A DNA stretch of 64,000 bases, from contig CAJJZP010000004.1 in assembly GCA_905197665.1 (NCBI GenBank), positions 1 through 64,000 of the forward strand. The letters run 5' to 3'. Shown here one piece after another: positions 25,625 through 34,336 of the stretch; position 1 is the stretch's first letter, and each line of letters starts with the position of its first letter. Below the pieces are notes generated by a model. It had not been told where the DNA came from and did no database searches. It saw nothing but the letters and a program-made list of their open reading frames with translations. This stretch comes from an uncultured Collinsella sp. GTDB taxonomy: Bacteria > Actinomycetota > Coriobacteriia > Coriobacteriales > Coriobacteriaceae. The position numbers were made by a program, and so were the translations under genes.

Positions 25625-26422
25625 ATGGATTTTACGGTCGAGAATGCGGGCACCACGATTGCCTGTCGCGAATATGCCGACCCGGATGTGTCGCCTGATG
25701 CTCCTGCCTTGGTGTGCGTGCACGGCGCTTGTGTCGACGGCACATTTTTCGACAGCATCGCTTGTGAGCTCAGTTGCAACTACCGCGTAATTGCCTACGA
25801 CCGCCGCGGCTGTGGTGGCAGCAGCGATGCGGCAGACGGCAGCTATGATCTTGCCGCTCAGGCCGCCGATCTGCAAGCCGTGATCGAACACGTTGGCGCT
25901 CCGACAAATGTGCTTGCGCACAGCGCCGGTACGTTGGTGGCGTTGGAGCTTCTTCGTACCGAACCCCACCTCGTCGCCCGTGCGATTCTGCATGAGCCGG
26001 CTGTGTCGGCCGAAGGCGTCGGCATGGGCGCAGCTCCGGTTTTGCTCGATATGATTGCGGCTGGAAAGGTTTCAAGGGCGCTCCGGCTTTTCTTGGGAGC
26101 CCTCGGCGACTTGGACCCCGAGGCTCCTGGAACGACCGAAGCGGAAGCCAAGCATGCCCTGCGCAACGGCCGCAGTTTCATGGCAAACGAATACGGGATT
26201 ACTATGACCTGCGTTCCCGATTGGGATAGCGTTCGCGCGTCAAAAACGGTGGCCGCCGTGCTCCTGGGCGAGCTCTCGATTGGCATGCCCCGCGAGGCTG
26301 GCACGCGAGCGGCTGCCGAATATCTCGATTGCCCTCTCGTGACGATCCCGGGCGCGCATAACGGTCTGCGCGATCGCCCCGTTACGGCGGCAAACGCCGT
26401 TCGCGATGTCTTGGAGCGTTAG
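25625..26422 (+). CDS. Alpha/beta-fold hydrolase
   Basis: A 265-residue soluble hydrolase of the alpha/beta superfamily. Oxyanion region LVCVHGACVDG (about 29-39), nucleophile S100 in the elbow LAHSAGTL, and the late histidine in IPGAHNGLRD (about 248). The usual glycine before the nucleophile (GxSxG) is alanine here (AHSAG), which is tolerated in the family. DRRGCGGSSDAAD is the common loop after strand beta-4. RBS GGGGG precedes the ATG. Substrate unknown; likely an ester, lactone or small amide. Confidence 0.85.
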   Translation: MDFTVENAGTTIACREYADPDVSPDAPALVCVHGACVDGTFFDSIACELSCNYRVIAYDRRGCGGSSDAADGSYDLAAQAADLQAVIEHVGAPTNVLAHSAGTLVALELLRTEPHLVARAILHEPAVSAEGVGMGAAPVLLDMIAAGKVSRALRLFLGALGDLDPEAPGTTEAEAKHALRNGRSFMANEYGITMTCVPDWDSVRASKTVAAVLLGELSIGMPREAGTRAAAEYLDCPLVTIPGAHNGLRDRPVTAANAVRDVLER

Positions 26423-26635
26423 CACGCTCGATGACCTGCGGGGAGGGGGGGGCTGCTAGCGTTTCGTCATTGTTAACGAATGCGCCCATAACCGCGCGCC
26501 CGCGGCTCCATTACCGCCGTTTGCCAGGTCATAAAAATGTAACGATAATCGCGCGTTTGCCTGCAGTTGTTAGATGTTACCCTTGTACCATTTGATATGC
26601 ACCGTTGCCGTGCGTAACGATAGAAAGGGCCCCAT

Positions 26636-28516
26636 ATGCTCAATAATCACGAGGTCAATCTAACCGACGAGGAGGCTGCCGCTGAGGTCGCCCGCGTCGC
26701 GAAGACCTACCCCGTGGTGCGTTTACTGTCGGCCGATCAGATTAAGAGCGAGCCTAACTGCTTGCTCGCCGGCGATCGCTGCCCTTGTCTGCGTCAGTCG
26801 AGTCTTGAGGCTTTGGCAGACTCCGATGAGGTGTCGGAGCAACTGCTCAATGATGGCACTGAGTACCGCGCCCGTCTACGCCCTCTGAAGGTCGAGGGCG
26901 AGCCTCACGTCTTGCTGATGGTGCGTCCGATTGATGAGCAAGAGGCCGCGGAAGAGGACCTTGTCTACACCGACGTGCTGACGAGCGTGCGCAATCGCCG
27001 ATATTACGAGGAAAAGCTTCGCAGCGCCCGCATGAATGCCGGCGTTGCGATGATCGACGTTGATGATTTTAGGGCCTTCAACGATACGTGTGGCCGTCAT
27101 GCCGGCGACCTTGCGCTCGGTGCTGTGGCGACAGCCATACGCAGCGGAATTCGTTCGACTGACGAGCTTGTGCGCTATGGCTGCGACAAGTTTGTGGTTG
27201 TCATGCCCAATATTCCCTCCGATGACTTCACCCGTCGCCTGCATCAGGTGTCCGATGCCGTTCATTCCACGATTATTCCGGGCCATGAGTACGTGAGCTT
27301 GACGGCCTGTGTTGGTGGCGTTCGCATTCATGGCGAGACGGTCGATGAGGGCGTTGGCCGCGCTGTCCAATTATTGAGCCGCGCTAAGGCAAAAGCCGGT
27401 ACGGTCATGACCGATACCGATTCCATCGAGGCCTTCCAAAGCGAAAAGCCTACGGTGCTTATCGTCGATGACTCCGAGATGAACCGAGCTATTCTCAGCG
27501 AGATGCTCAAGGACGAGTATTGCATCCTCGAGGCCGATAGCGGTCGTGCAGCGCTCGACATGGTCGACCGCTATGGCGATGAGCTGTCGCTCGTGCTGCT
27601 GGACATTGTCATGCCGGGCATGAACGGCTTTGAGGTGTTGGGCGATCTGTCGCGCCGGTCGATTATTGACAATCTGCCTGTCATCATGATCTCGAGCGAA
27701 GATTCCGACGATGTGGTGCTGCGCGCGTATGAGCTGGGTGCCTCGGACTATGTCAACCGCCCGTTTGACTCCCGTGTCGTGCGCCGCCGTGTAAGCAACA
27801 CCATCCGCCTGTACGCCAAACAGCGCCGCCTGACGAGCCTGCTGTCCCAGCAGTACAACGAGCGCGTAAAGAACAGCCGCATGCTCATCGACATCATGGC
27901 CGGCGTCATGGAGCTCCGCAATGGCGAGAGCGGCAGGCACGTTACGAACATCGAGAAGCTGACCGAGCTGCTGCTTGGCTGCCTGGTCCACCGTAGCGAC
28001 AGCATCTCCCTCGACAACGAGGAGCGCTCTACGATTGCCCTGGCTTCGGCACTGCACGATATCGGCAAGATGTCGATTGACGATGCGATTCTCAACAAGC
28101 CCGGGCGCCTCACGTCCGAGGAGTTCGAGATTATGAAGACGCATACCACGATCGGCGCCGACATGCTGCATGAGCTGGGCCGCCATCACGCCGGCAATGC
28201 GCTTATGGAATATGCGTACCAGATTGCGCGTTGGCACCACGAGCGCTGGGACGGCAAGGGTTATCCCGACGGCCTTAAGGGCGACGATATCCCCATCGCC
28301 GCGCAGGTAGTTTCGGTGGCCGACGTGTACGATGCGCTGACGAGCGTCCGCGTGTACAAGGATGCCATCCCGCACGAGGAGGCGATTCAGATGATCCTGG
28401 ACGGTAAGTGCGGCACCTTTAACCCGCTGCTGCTCGACTGTCTGCTCGAGGTGCAAGACCGTATTGCCGAAACATTGGCGCGCCCTGCCGAGGTCGTTGC
28501 GCTTCCTACGATTTAG
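26636..28516 (+). CDS. Degenerate GGDEF / receiver / HD-GYP signalling protein
   Basis: A 626-residue three-domain signalling protein. The N-terminal 100 residues look like a PAS-type region with a cysteine pair. A GGDEF-like domain (about 108-262) has YGCDKF in place of GGDEF, so it should not make cyclic-di-GMP. A receiver domain (about 278-390) has D323 in LVLLDIVMPGMNG. The HD-GYP domain follows with H474-D in HDIGKMSIDDAI and GYP at 542-544 (WDGKGYPDG), the complete set for cyclic-di-nucleotide hydrolysis. AAAGGG precedes the ATG. The next gene is a Hpt protein, so the receiver probably takes phosphate from it. Confidence 0.9.
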   Translation: MLNNHEVNLTDEEAAAEVARVAKTYPVVRLLSADQIKSEPNCLLAGDRCPCLRQSSLEALADSDEVSEQLLNDGTEYRARLRPLKVEGEPHVLLMVRPIDEQEAAEEDLVYTDVLTSVRNRRYYEEKLRSARMNAGVAMIDVDDFRAFNDTCGRHAGDLALGAVATAIRSGIRSTDELVRYGCDKFVVVMPNIPSDDFTRRLHQVSDAVHSTIIPGHEYVSLTACVGGVRIHGETVDEGVGRAVQLLSRAKAKAGTVMTDTDSIEAFQSEKPTVLIVDDSEMNRAILSEMLKDEYCILEADSGRAALDMVDRYGDELSLVLLDIVMPGMNGFEVLGDLSRRSIIDNLPVIMISSEDSDDVVLRAYELGASDYVNRPFDSRVVRRRVSNTIRLYAKQRRLTSLLSQQYNERVKNSRMLIDIMAGVMELRNGESGRHVTNIEKLTELLLGCLVHRSDSISLDNEERSTIALASALHDIGKMSIDDAILNKPGRLTSEEFEIMKTHTTIGADMLHELGRHHAGNALMEYAYQIARWHHERWDGKGYPDGLKGDDIPIAAQVVSVADVYDALTSVRVYKDAIPHEEAIQMILDGKCGTFNPLLLDCLLEVQDRIAETLARPAEVVALPTI

Positions 28517-28539
28517 TTTGACCAAAGGAGTTTGAATCC

Positions 28540-28896
28540 ATGATTTCCATGCGTGAAGCGTATGAGAAGATCGGCGCCAATTATGATGACGCTTGCACTC
28601 GGCTGATGGGCGAGGAGATGCTTGCCCGTTTTGCCCTCAAGTTTTTGGATGACGAGAGTATGGACAAGCTGGAGGCTGCCATGGCGGCAGGAGACGCCAA
28701 GGAAGCGTTTATGGCGGCGCACACGCTCAAGGGCGTGAGCCAGAACTTGGGATTCGATAATCTGTTCGAGCCGGCGGTCGTGGTGACCGAAGCGCTGCGC
28801 GGTGCCGATACTGTTGACGGCGCTCGTGAGGGAATGCATGCGCTGCAGCAGCAATATGCGGCCACAATGTCGGCCTTACGCGAGGCGGCTGAATAA
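28540..28896 (+). CDS. Hpt-domain phosphotransfer protein
   Basis: A 118-residue histidine phosphotransfer protein, a four-helix bundle with phospho-acceptor H61 in AAHTLKGVSQNLG. It lies 23 bases after the HD-GYP gene with AAAGGAG before the ATG, so they form an operon. It likely shuttles phosphate between the receiver of that protein and an unseen kinase. Free-standing Hpt proteins of this size are uncommon next to an HD-GYP gene, which makes the pairing informative. Confidence 0.9.
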   Translation: MISMREAYEKIGANYDDACTRLMGEEMLARFALKFLDDESMDKLEAAMAAGDAKEAFMAAHTLKGVSQNLGFDNLFEPAVVVTEALRGADTVDGAREGMHALQQQYAATMSALREAAE

Positions 28897-28922
28897 GAGC
28901 TTACGTGCATTGTGATGACTAT

Positions 28923-28986
28923 GAGCGTGGATAATCTCCCGTTTTAGGCCCGGTGGCGGTCTCAAAGTGGGAGATTATCCACGCTC
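28923..28986. repeat. 18-bp palindrome after the Hpt gene
   Basis: GAGCGTGGATAATCTCCC (28923-28940) and its exact reverse complement at 28969-28986, with a 28-base loop. It lies 27 bases after the Hpt stop; no T-run. Confidence 0.88.
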
Positions 28987-29101
28987 GTTCGGTAAGTGTC
29001 CAAAAATTCACTCTCGCGCACTGGCGGGGCTTTCCGCATGCAATCCATATCGTTGTTCGATAAACTATTCGGATAACGATAGATTCGATGAGGGTGAGTG
29101 T

Positions 29102-29662
29102 ATGTCCAACAGCGTTCAGCGTATGGCCAAGGCGGGCGAGACTGTAAGGAAGCTTGGCTTTTGCATGGCGGTCGTTTTTGCGGGAATGCTCGTCGCTTTT
29201 GCCGCGTTGGTTGTTTACGTGATCTGGTATGCGGTTGCAAACGTTGTTTCTGTCGATTCTTTCGGTGTCGTGACGCTTCTCGATGGCGGGAGCATCGTTA
29301 TCCCAAGCGGGCTGTGCCTGGCACTCGTCGTGAGTGTTTCGCTTGTCGTTTTGTGCGGAATCAGCCGTGACATTTCGCGGGGCGTATCGCCCTTTACCAG
29401 GGCGCATGTGCGGCTTATCCGTGTTCTCGCGCTTGCCTTTGCTGTTAACGCCGCGGTTTCGCTTGTTGGTGCCTATGGATCGGTCAATCTTACCATTGGT
29501 GGGCTGGAGCTTTGCGTCGTGCCTCATTCCTTCGTTATCGCGATTTGCCAGGGCGTTGCCTTTGACGCGGGGTCGCTTATCGGCGCGGCCGTCTGTTTGT
29601 TTGTCTCGGTGATCTGGAGCTATGCCTCGCTGCTCCAGGAGCAGTCTGACGAGCTTGTGTAG
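29102..29662 (+). CDS. DUF2975-like membrane protein
   Basis: A 186-residue membrane protein with four hydrophobic segments (about 20-50, 70-95, 115-140, 155-180), resembling DUF2975 family proteins. The next gene encodes a small XRE regulator of the YozG type, and this pairing is frequent in Gram-positive genomes. I take the ATG at 29102 (GAGGGTGAG upstream). The earlier in-frame start would run through the palindrome. Function unknown; such pairs may sense membrane state. Confidence 0.78.
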   Translation: MSNSVQRMAKAGETVRKLGFCMAVVFAGMLVAFAALVVYVIWYAVANVVSVDSFGVVTLLDGGSIVIPSGLCLALVVSVSLVVLCGISRDISRGVSPFTRAHVRLIRVLALAFAVNAAVSLVGAYGSVNLTIGGLELCVVPHSFVIAICQGVAFDAGSLIGAAVCLFVSVIWSYASLLQEQSDELV

Positions 29663-29670
29663 GAGGAAAC

Positions 29671-30000
29671 ATGAGCTATCTCATCATCGAGCTTGAGACG
29701 CAGCTGCTTAAGACCGGAAAGACCAGCTCTGATCTGATTCGTGCCACGGGGCATACTCCGGCTAATATTTCAAAGCTTAGAAACGGAAAGATAAAAGCTA
29801 TTCGCCTTAAGACGCTTCTCGATATCTGCGATGAACTTGATTGTCAACCGGGAGATATTATTCGGCGCGTGAGCGAGAAAGAGCTTGAGGAGCTTATTGT
29901 CGAACGCGCAAAAAATGTCGTGAGGCAGATGCGGGATGGCGGAGGCAACGAGGCGTCACTTCCGACATCAGTCTTCGCTGTCGATTTGAGCGACGAGTAG
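29671..30000 (+). CDS. Small XRE-family regulator
   Basis: A 109-residue Cro/CI-type helix-turn-helix protein (LIRATGHTPANISKLRNGKI, about 22-41; KTLLDICDELDCQPGDII). The core is like YozG, which pairs with DUF2975 proteins, and it carries an extra charged C-terminal tail. GGAGGAAAC before the ATG and a gap of eight bases after the membrane gene make a two-gene operon with its own terminator. Confidence 0.85.
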   Translation: MSYLIIELETQLLKTGKTSSDLIRATGHTPANISKLRNGKIKAIRLKTLLDICDELDCQPGDIIRRVSEKELEELIVERAKNVVRQMRDGGGNEASLPTSVFAVDLSDE

Positions 30001-30040
30001 CTTAAGGCAAACAACTAAAACGAAATATCAGCGTGAAGGG

Positions 30041-30070
30041 ACCCGTGTCTAACACGGGTTCTTTCTTTTA
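30041..30070 (+). terminator. Terminator of the DUF2975/XRE operon
   Basis: ACCCGTGT (30041-30048) and ACACGGGT (30052-30059), followed by TCTTTCTTTT. Confidence 0.82.
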
Positions 30071-30077
30071 GATTATC

Positions 30078-30106
30078 TTGACAAATATGAGTTATCGAAA
30101 AACAAT
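30078..30106 (+). promoter_or_regulatory. Possible promoter of the ABC exporter operon
   Basis: A perfect TTGACA at 30078-30083 with AACAAT at about 30101 as a poor -10. The 5' region is A-rich (AACAATAACAACAATGG). Confidence 0.4.
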
Positions 30107-30144
30107 AACAACAATGGAAAACGATAAAAGAAAGAAGGAACGAT

Positions 30145-30906
30145 ATGGGCGGTTTTGCTATCAAGCAGGACGGGAGTTCGATGAGCGTATCAACGATAAA
30201 GTTATCAAAGGTGTCAAAGCGCTATGGGAAACGACGCGTTTTGCATGACGTTTCCTTCGAGGTGAATCAGTCTGAACTTTGTGCCCTTGTCGGTGCAAAC
30301 GGTGCGGGCAAAAGCACGCTTATTAAAATCGTCTTGGGCCTCTGCGAGCCATCGTCGGGGAGCGTGGAGCTCTTTGGAGGCAAATCAAAAAGAGAGCTTG
30401 GCCTGATGCGGATGCGTGTCGGCTATGTGCCAGATTCCAGCGGAGCATACCAATCCCTCAGTGCGGTTGAGAATCTCCAAATCCGATGTTCGGAATGGGG
30501 GCTTGATGCGAATTGTGAGATTCCTCGCGTTTTGAGCCTAGTCGGGCTGGACGTCGAAGAGAAAAAGAGCGTGAGCAGTTTTTCTCTGGGAATGAAACGG
30601 CGGCTGGATATAGCTACGGCTTTGTTGGGTGACACTGATCTGCTTATTTTTGATGAGCCAGCAAACGGGTTGGACCCGCTGGGCATCGAGAGTATATGGG
30701 CCCTTATCGGTCGATTGAATCGAGAACAGGGTACGACCATGCTCATCTCTAGCCATGATTTGGATGAGCTGGCATTGGTTGCAACAAGCTGCCTGTTTCT
30801 TCATGACGGTAAACTGCTGAAAAAGGAATCGATGGACGTCATAAGGGATGAGGCGCCATCCCTAAAAGAGTATTACAGGCGCTTGATGAAGGCGGTCTCG
30901 CTATGA
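30145..30906 (+). CDS. ABC-2 type exporter ATPase
   Basis: A 253-residue ATPase of an ABC-2 exporter. Walker A is GANGAGKSTLIKI (about 49-61), Walker B LLIFDEPANGLDP, and the signature reads FSLGMKRRLDIATAL, the shape common in peptide and lantibiotic self-immunity exporters. RBS AAGAAGGAACG precedes the ATG; a second methionine at 30181 is less likely. The stop overlaps the start of the next permease gene (ATGA). Two different permeases follow, so it forms a heterodimeric exporter. The region is slightly AT-richer than its neighbours. Confidence 0.9.
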   Translation: MGGFAIKQDGSSMSVSTIKLSKVSKRYGKRRVLHDVSFEVNQSELCALVGANGAGKSTLIKIVLGLCEPSSGSVELFGGKSKRELGLMRMRVGYVPDSSGAYQSLSAVENLQIRCSEWGLDANCEIPRVLSLVGLDVEEKKSVSSFSLGMKRRLDIATALLGDTDLLIFDEPANGLDPLGIESIWALIGRLNREQGTTMLISSHDLDELALVATSCLFLHDGKLLKKESMDVIRDEAPSLKEYYRRLMKAVSL

Positions 30907-31727
30907 AGCGGGCGATCCATCCCATAAAGGCAGATATGATGCGTTTGCAGCGGATGTTTCCGGCGAAGTTTGGTCTTGCGCTTATGCTGGCGTTCGGCCT
31001 TCTCTTCGGCATCTTTCTAAAAAACGGAACAACGTTGCTCGCCTTTGGCAATAGCATTTTTGGGGAGGATATTGGCTTCTGCTGGAATGTAATCGATCCT
31101 TCTGCACCCGATGAGTCCCTTGTGCGCAGCGCTTTTGCCGGTACGTCTCTGTTCGTACCGCTCATCGTTTGCCTGGCGATTTTACAGGAGCGCGGCTATG
31201 AAGAGGGATACCGAATTTCTTCAGCAAGAGGTCTTACCCGCTTTTATGGGGCTCTAGCCCATGCATTTTCGTCTGCTTTAATAATTGGCGCAGCATATAG
31301 TGCGCTTTGCCTTCTTCTATTTGCAATAGCCATAATACGTGGAGGGCATAACTACGCGCATGGCATGCTGGCTGCATTTTTGCCTGCAATGATAGTCAAC
31401 ACCGCATTGGTGATATCGATTGCGCTGGAGACGGTGACCATCTATCGGATTACAGGCAGCGCTGTATTGAGCGGGGCTGCAATAATAATCGGATTTGTCA
31501 TGAGCTTGACGCTCTACGGAGCCTTCCTTCAGGCACCTATACCATCCTTGCGATGGATCTTCTTCCTTCCTGGGCCGTACCTTGGAGTCGGATGTGCCCT
31601 TGGGTATAGCGATATGGGGCAACTGGCGCTTCTGGGCTATGGCGTGGCAGCCAGCTGTTTATCGGTATTGATTTACGCTCTCGTGAGCTTTCGTGCTGGG
31701 GGTGTGCTCAATGGCTCGTCAGATTAA
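30903..31727 (+). CDS. ABC-2 type permease, subunit 1
   Basis: A 274-residue membrane protein with about six TMs, overlapping the ATPase gene by four bases. Sequence is weakly conserved, as is usual for ABC-2 permeases; LALMLAFGLLFGIFLKNG and LFVPLIVCLAILQE mark the first and second TMs. The loop RGYEEGYRISSARGLTRFYGA lies between. It likely pairs with the next gene product. Confidence 0.75.
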   Translation: MKRAIHPIKADMMRLQRMFPAKFGLALMLAFGLLFGIFLKNGTTLLAFGNSIFGEDIGFCWNVIDPSAPDESLVRSAFAGTSLFVPLIVCLAILQERGYEEGYRISSARGLTRFYGALAHAFSSALIIGAAYSALCLLLFAIAIIRGGHNYAHGMLAAFLPAMIVNTALVISIALETVTIYRITGSAVLSGAAIIIGFVMSLTLYGAFLQAPIPSLRWIFFLPGPYLGVGCALGYSDMGQLALLGYGVAASCLSVLIYALVSFRAGGVLNGSSD

Positions 31728-32529
31728 AAGATTCCTCCATTCAGAATTGAAGCACGTGAGTAAATGGACGTACGCCTTAATCCTGGTAATTTATGCGTGC
31801 ATGGTGGTATTGCAGCTTAATTCTTTCCCGATGTGGTTCTGTAGTCTCCGTGAGAACAGTTTCTTGGGCTTTTTCCCAGACCCGACGCTTCTGCTATCGG
31901 CGGAGGATGTCCTTCTATTTGGTAATGCAGAGGTTTTTCGCGGTCTGCTGTTCAACGTAGCCCCGTTGGCTCATGCATTGTTCTTTCCGTTCATCGCGGC
32001 TTGTATTGTGCCGCGCTTTGTCAGTTCGGGCTTTGTCGAGGAACCGTGGGGGCTGTCGGAGGCTCGGGGAGGGAAGCGGGCGTGCGTTACCGTTGCGCGA
32101 ACGGTGCTGTCTTCTTTCGCCCTATTGGGCGCGTTTATCCTGTCAAGTGTCGTTTTGTACTGTCTTAACTGTGTAATCGTTTTGGATGCTCAACAGTGTT
32201 TCAACCTGAATATGTTTTGCTATCGACTTCTTCTGGCGAGTGCCGTCTGCCTTGCATATGTGGTCTCTTGCGTGATCGTTGTTTCCTATTTTGGGTCCGG
32301 CTTCGGTCCTATTGGCATGCTGTTGCTTGTCAATGTCGTAACGCTCTACATACAGGTCGGAGCCAATTCCATGCTTCCGTTTCCGTCCTCGATGCTCATG
32401 TGGATTTGCGGCGTGACCCCGTTGGGGGATGGTCAATGCACCTCGATTTTAATTGACTGCCTCATAAACGTAGCAAGCGTTTTTGCCATCTGCTTTACCG
32501 TCGACCGATTGCGGTCGAGATTTCTTTGA
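31711..32529 (+). CDS. ABC-2 type permease, subunit 2
   Basis: A 272-residue membrane protein with about six TMs, translated from an ATG inside the end of the previous gene (17-base overlap; GGGGGT eight bases upstream). It shares the WGLSEARGGKRACV loop pattern with the previous permease (EEGYRISSARGL), so the two are diverged paralogues. It ends the three-gene unit and faces a GC-rich bidirectional hairpin. Confidence 0.75.
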   Translation: MARQIKRFLHSELKHVSKWTYALILVIYACMVVLQLNSFPMWFCSLRENSFLGFFPDPTLLLSAEDVLLFGNAEVFRGLLFNVAPLAHALFFPFIAACIVPRFVSSGFVEEPWGLSEARGGKRACVTVARTVLSSFALLGAFILSSVVLYCLNCVIVLDAQQCFNLNMFCYRLLLASAVCLAYVVSCVIVVSYFGSGFGPIGMLLLVNVVTLYIQVGANSMLPFPSSMLMWICGVTPLGDGQCTSILIDCLINVASVFAICFTVDRLRSRFL

Positions 32530-32569
32530 TTGTTTGTGAGGGATGAACATACCGAGCATATCAAATACG

Positions 32570-32603
32570 GGGGGGCGGGCACCGTAGTTGGTGTCCGCCC
32601 CCC
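32570..32603. terminator. GC-rich hairpin between convergent genes
   Basis: GGGGGGCGGGCACC (32570-32583) pairs with GGTGTCCGCCCCCC (32590-32603) with one wobble. No T-run; it probably ends transcription from both sides. Confidence 0.6.
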
Positions 32604-32638
32604 TAGTATGTGAGGCTTTAGCCTGTGTGGTTCGTAAA

Positions 32639-33448
32639 CTAGCGGGCCTGCTTAACCTTTGCCGCTGCCTCGACAAACGACTTCCACAGGTTAAAGTCGG
32701 CCTCGAGCGTCTGCCAGGTGTATTCGGGGTGCCATTGCACGCCCAAGCAGAATGGCTGGCCTTCGACCTCGATGCACTCGGGAACGCCGTCAGTTGCCTT
32801 GGCGACCAAGCGCGTGCTCTTACCCAGACGGTCGACGCAACAGTGATGTGCCGAGTTGGTCTGGATCAGCCTGTGCCCGCCAAGCGCGCGCTCCAGCAGC
32901 GAGCCCGGCACGACCTCGACGGGATGCACGGGGTCGTTGAGCACGTGGGTATGGCGCCACTGCGTGCGGCCCTCGCGAGCGCCCAGGCTCGGCACGTCCA
33001 TGCACAGGGTGCCGCCAGTGGCGACATTGAGCAACTGCGTGCCGCGGCAGGTGGTAAAGAGCGGCTTTTTGGCGCGGAGCACCTCGCCGACCAGCTTAAA
33101 CTCAAAGCTATCGCGGATCTCGCAACAGAGGGTGGGGTCGTAGGGTCGATCATCGCCCCAACGTTTGGGATTGACATCGGGGCCGCCGGGAATGGCGATG
33201 CCGTCGGCGATATCGACGTAATGACGGATGACCTCAATGTCCTCGGTGATGGACATCTGCAGCGGCAGGCCGCCGGCGGCAAGGATGGCATCGACAAAGA
33301 CACTTGCGATTTCCTCGTTGGGGGAGAGCGTCTCGCTTAAAAACGGCTTCGCCTCTTCCCAGCGCGGCGCGACGAGGATGAGCGGGCGGTCGGCGGGATC
33401 GACGTCGACGTGCGGGGTGTATGACGATGAAGTGCGAGTTCCGATCAT
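32639..33448 (-). CDS. Class-I amidotransferase-like hydrolase (peptidase C26)
   Basis: A 269-residue gamma-glutamyl hydrolase of the PuuD/C26 type. Nucleophile C134 in LFTTCRGTQLLNVATGG, and histidine and glutamate in LGVQWHPEY complete the triad. The usual role is cleavage of gamma-glutamyl amides such as gamma-glutamyl-GABA. It lies directly downstream of the amino-acid ABC importer on the same strand, about 90 bases after the ATPase gene, so it may process what the importer brings in. I chose the ATG at 33448; the frame extends to 33499 but without a ribosome site. Confidence 0.88.
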   Translation of the reverse strand: MIGTRTSSSYTPHVDVDPADRPLILVAPRWEEAKPFLSETLSPNEEIASVFVDAILAAGGLPLQMSITEDIEVIRHYVDIADGIAIPGGPDVNPKRWGDDRPYDPTLCCEIRDSFEFKLVGEVLRAKKPLFTTCRGTQLLNVATGGTLCMDVPSLGAREGRTQWRHTHVLNDPVHPVEVVPGSLLERALGGHRLIQTNSAHHCCVDRLGKSTRLVAKATDGVPECIEVEGQPFCLGVQWHPEYTWQTLEADFNLWKSFVEAAAKVKQAR

Positions 33449-33535
33449 GGGCGTGGCTTTCGAATCCGGGTGGACATGGCGCAGGGCGGCGCGGGGCAAA
33501 CGCTGCAGATGAATGTGTCCCGCGTGGCAATTGGG

Positions 33536-34300
33536 TTAGTGGCCCTTGATGGAGTTGAGGAAGTCTTGGGCGCGCTTGGTCTGGGGATGGTCGAAGAACT
33601 CGTCGGGCGTGCCGGTCTCTACGATCTGGCCGTCGGCCATAAACACGACGCGGTCGGCCACGCGGCGGGCAAAGTTCATCTCGTGCGTAATCACGATCAT
33701 CGTCATGCCCTGCTGGGCCAGGCGGACCATGACCTCGAGCACCTCGTTAATCATCTCGGGGTCAAGGGCGCTTGTGGGCTCGTCAAAGAGCATGGCCTTG
33801 GGCTGCATGGCAAGCGAGCGGGCGATGGCTACGCGCTGCTGTTGGCCGCCCGAGAGCTGTGCGGGCACCTTGTCGGCCTGCTCGGCAACGCCCACGCGGC
33901 TCAACAGATCCATGGCGCGCTCGCGGGCCTCGTCCTTGGAGACGCCCAGCACATCGACCGGTCCCAGCATGACGTTCTGCAACACGGTCATATGCGCGAA
34001 CAGGTTGAACTGCTGAAACACCATGCCCAGCTCGGCACGCATGCGGGCAAGATCCTTGCCTTCCTGCGGCAGGGGCTCGCCCTCGATGAGAATCTCGCCC
34101 GAGTCGATGGTCTCCAAGCGGTTGATGGTGCGGCACATGGTCGATTTGCCCGAGCCCGAGGGGCCGATCACGACGACAACCTCGCCGCGATCGACCGAGA
34201 GATTAATGTCGTTGAGGACGTGCAGATCGCCATAGTGCTTATCGACGTGCTTGAGCTCAATCAGCGGCTGATTGCCGGTGGAAGAAGTGCTCTGTGCCAT
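33536..34300 (-). CDS. Polar amino-acid ABC importer ATPase
   Basis: A 254-residue ATPase of the PAAT (glutamine/glutamate type) importers. Walker A GPSGSGKSTMCRTINRLE (about 44-61), signature LSGGQQQRVAIARSL, Walker B MLFDEPTSALDPE, and the family mark VITHEMNFARRVADR. It is the last transport gene after two permeases and the binding protein. Closest known relatives move glutamine, glutamate or aspartate. Confidence 0.94.
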   Translation of the reverse strand: MAQSTSSTGNQPLIELKHVDKHYGDLHVLNDINLSVDRGEVVVVIGPSGSGKSTMCRTINRLETIDSGEILIEGEPLPQEGKDLARMRAELGMVFQQFNLFAHMTVLQNVMLGPVDVLGVSKDEARERAMDLLSRVGVAEQADKVPAQLSGGQQQRVAIARSLAMQPKAMLFDEPTSALDPEMINEVLEVMVRLAQQGMTMIVITHEMNFARRVADRVVFMADGQIVETGTPDEFFDHPQTKRAQDFLNSIKGH

Positions 34301-34336
34301 GGTGCTCGGCTCCTTATGACTCGAAATGGTAAATCG

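Noticed and set aside
33441..33530. tRNA-like TTCGAATCC
   Set aside because: No acceptor or anticodon stems can be formed around it; it is the 5' region of the C26 gene.
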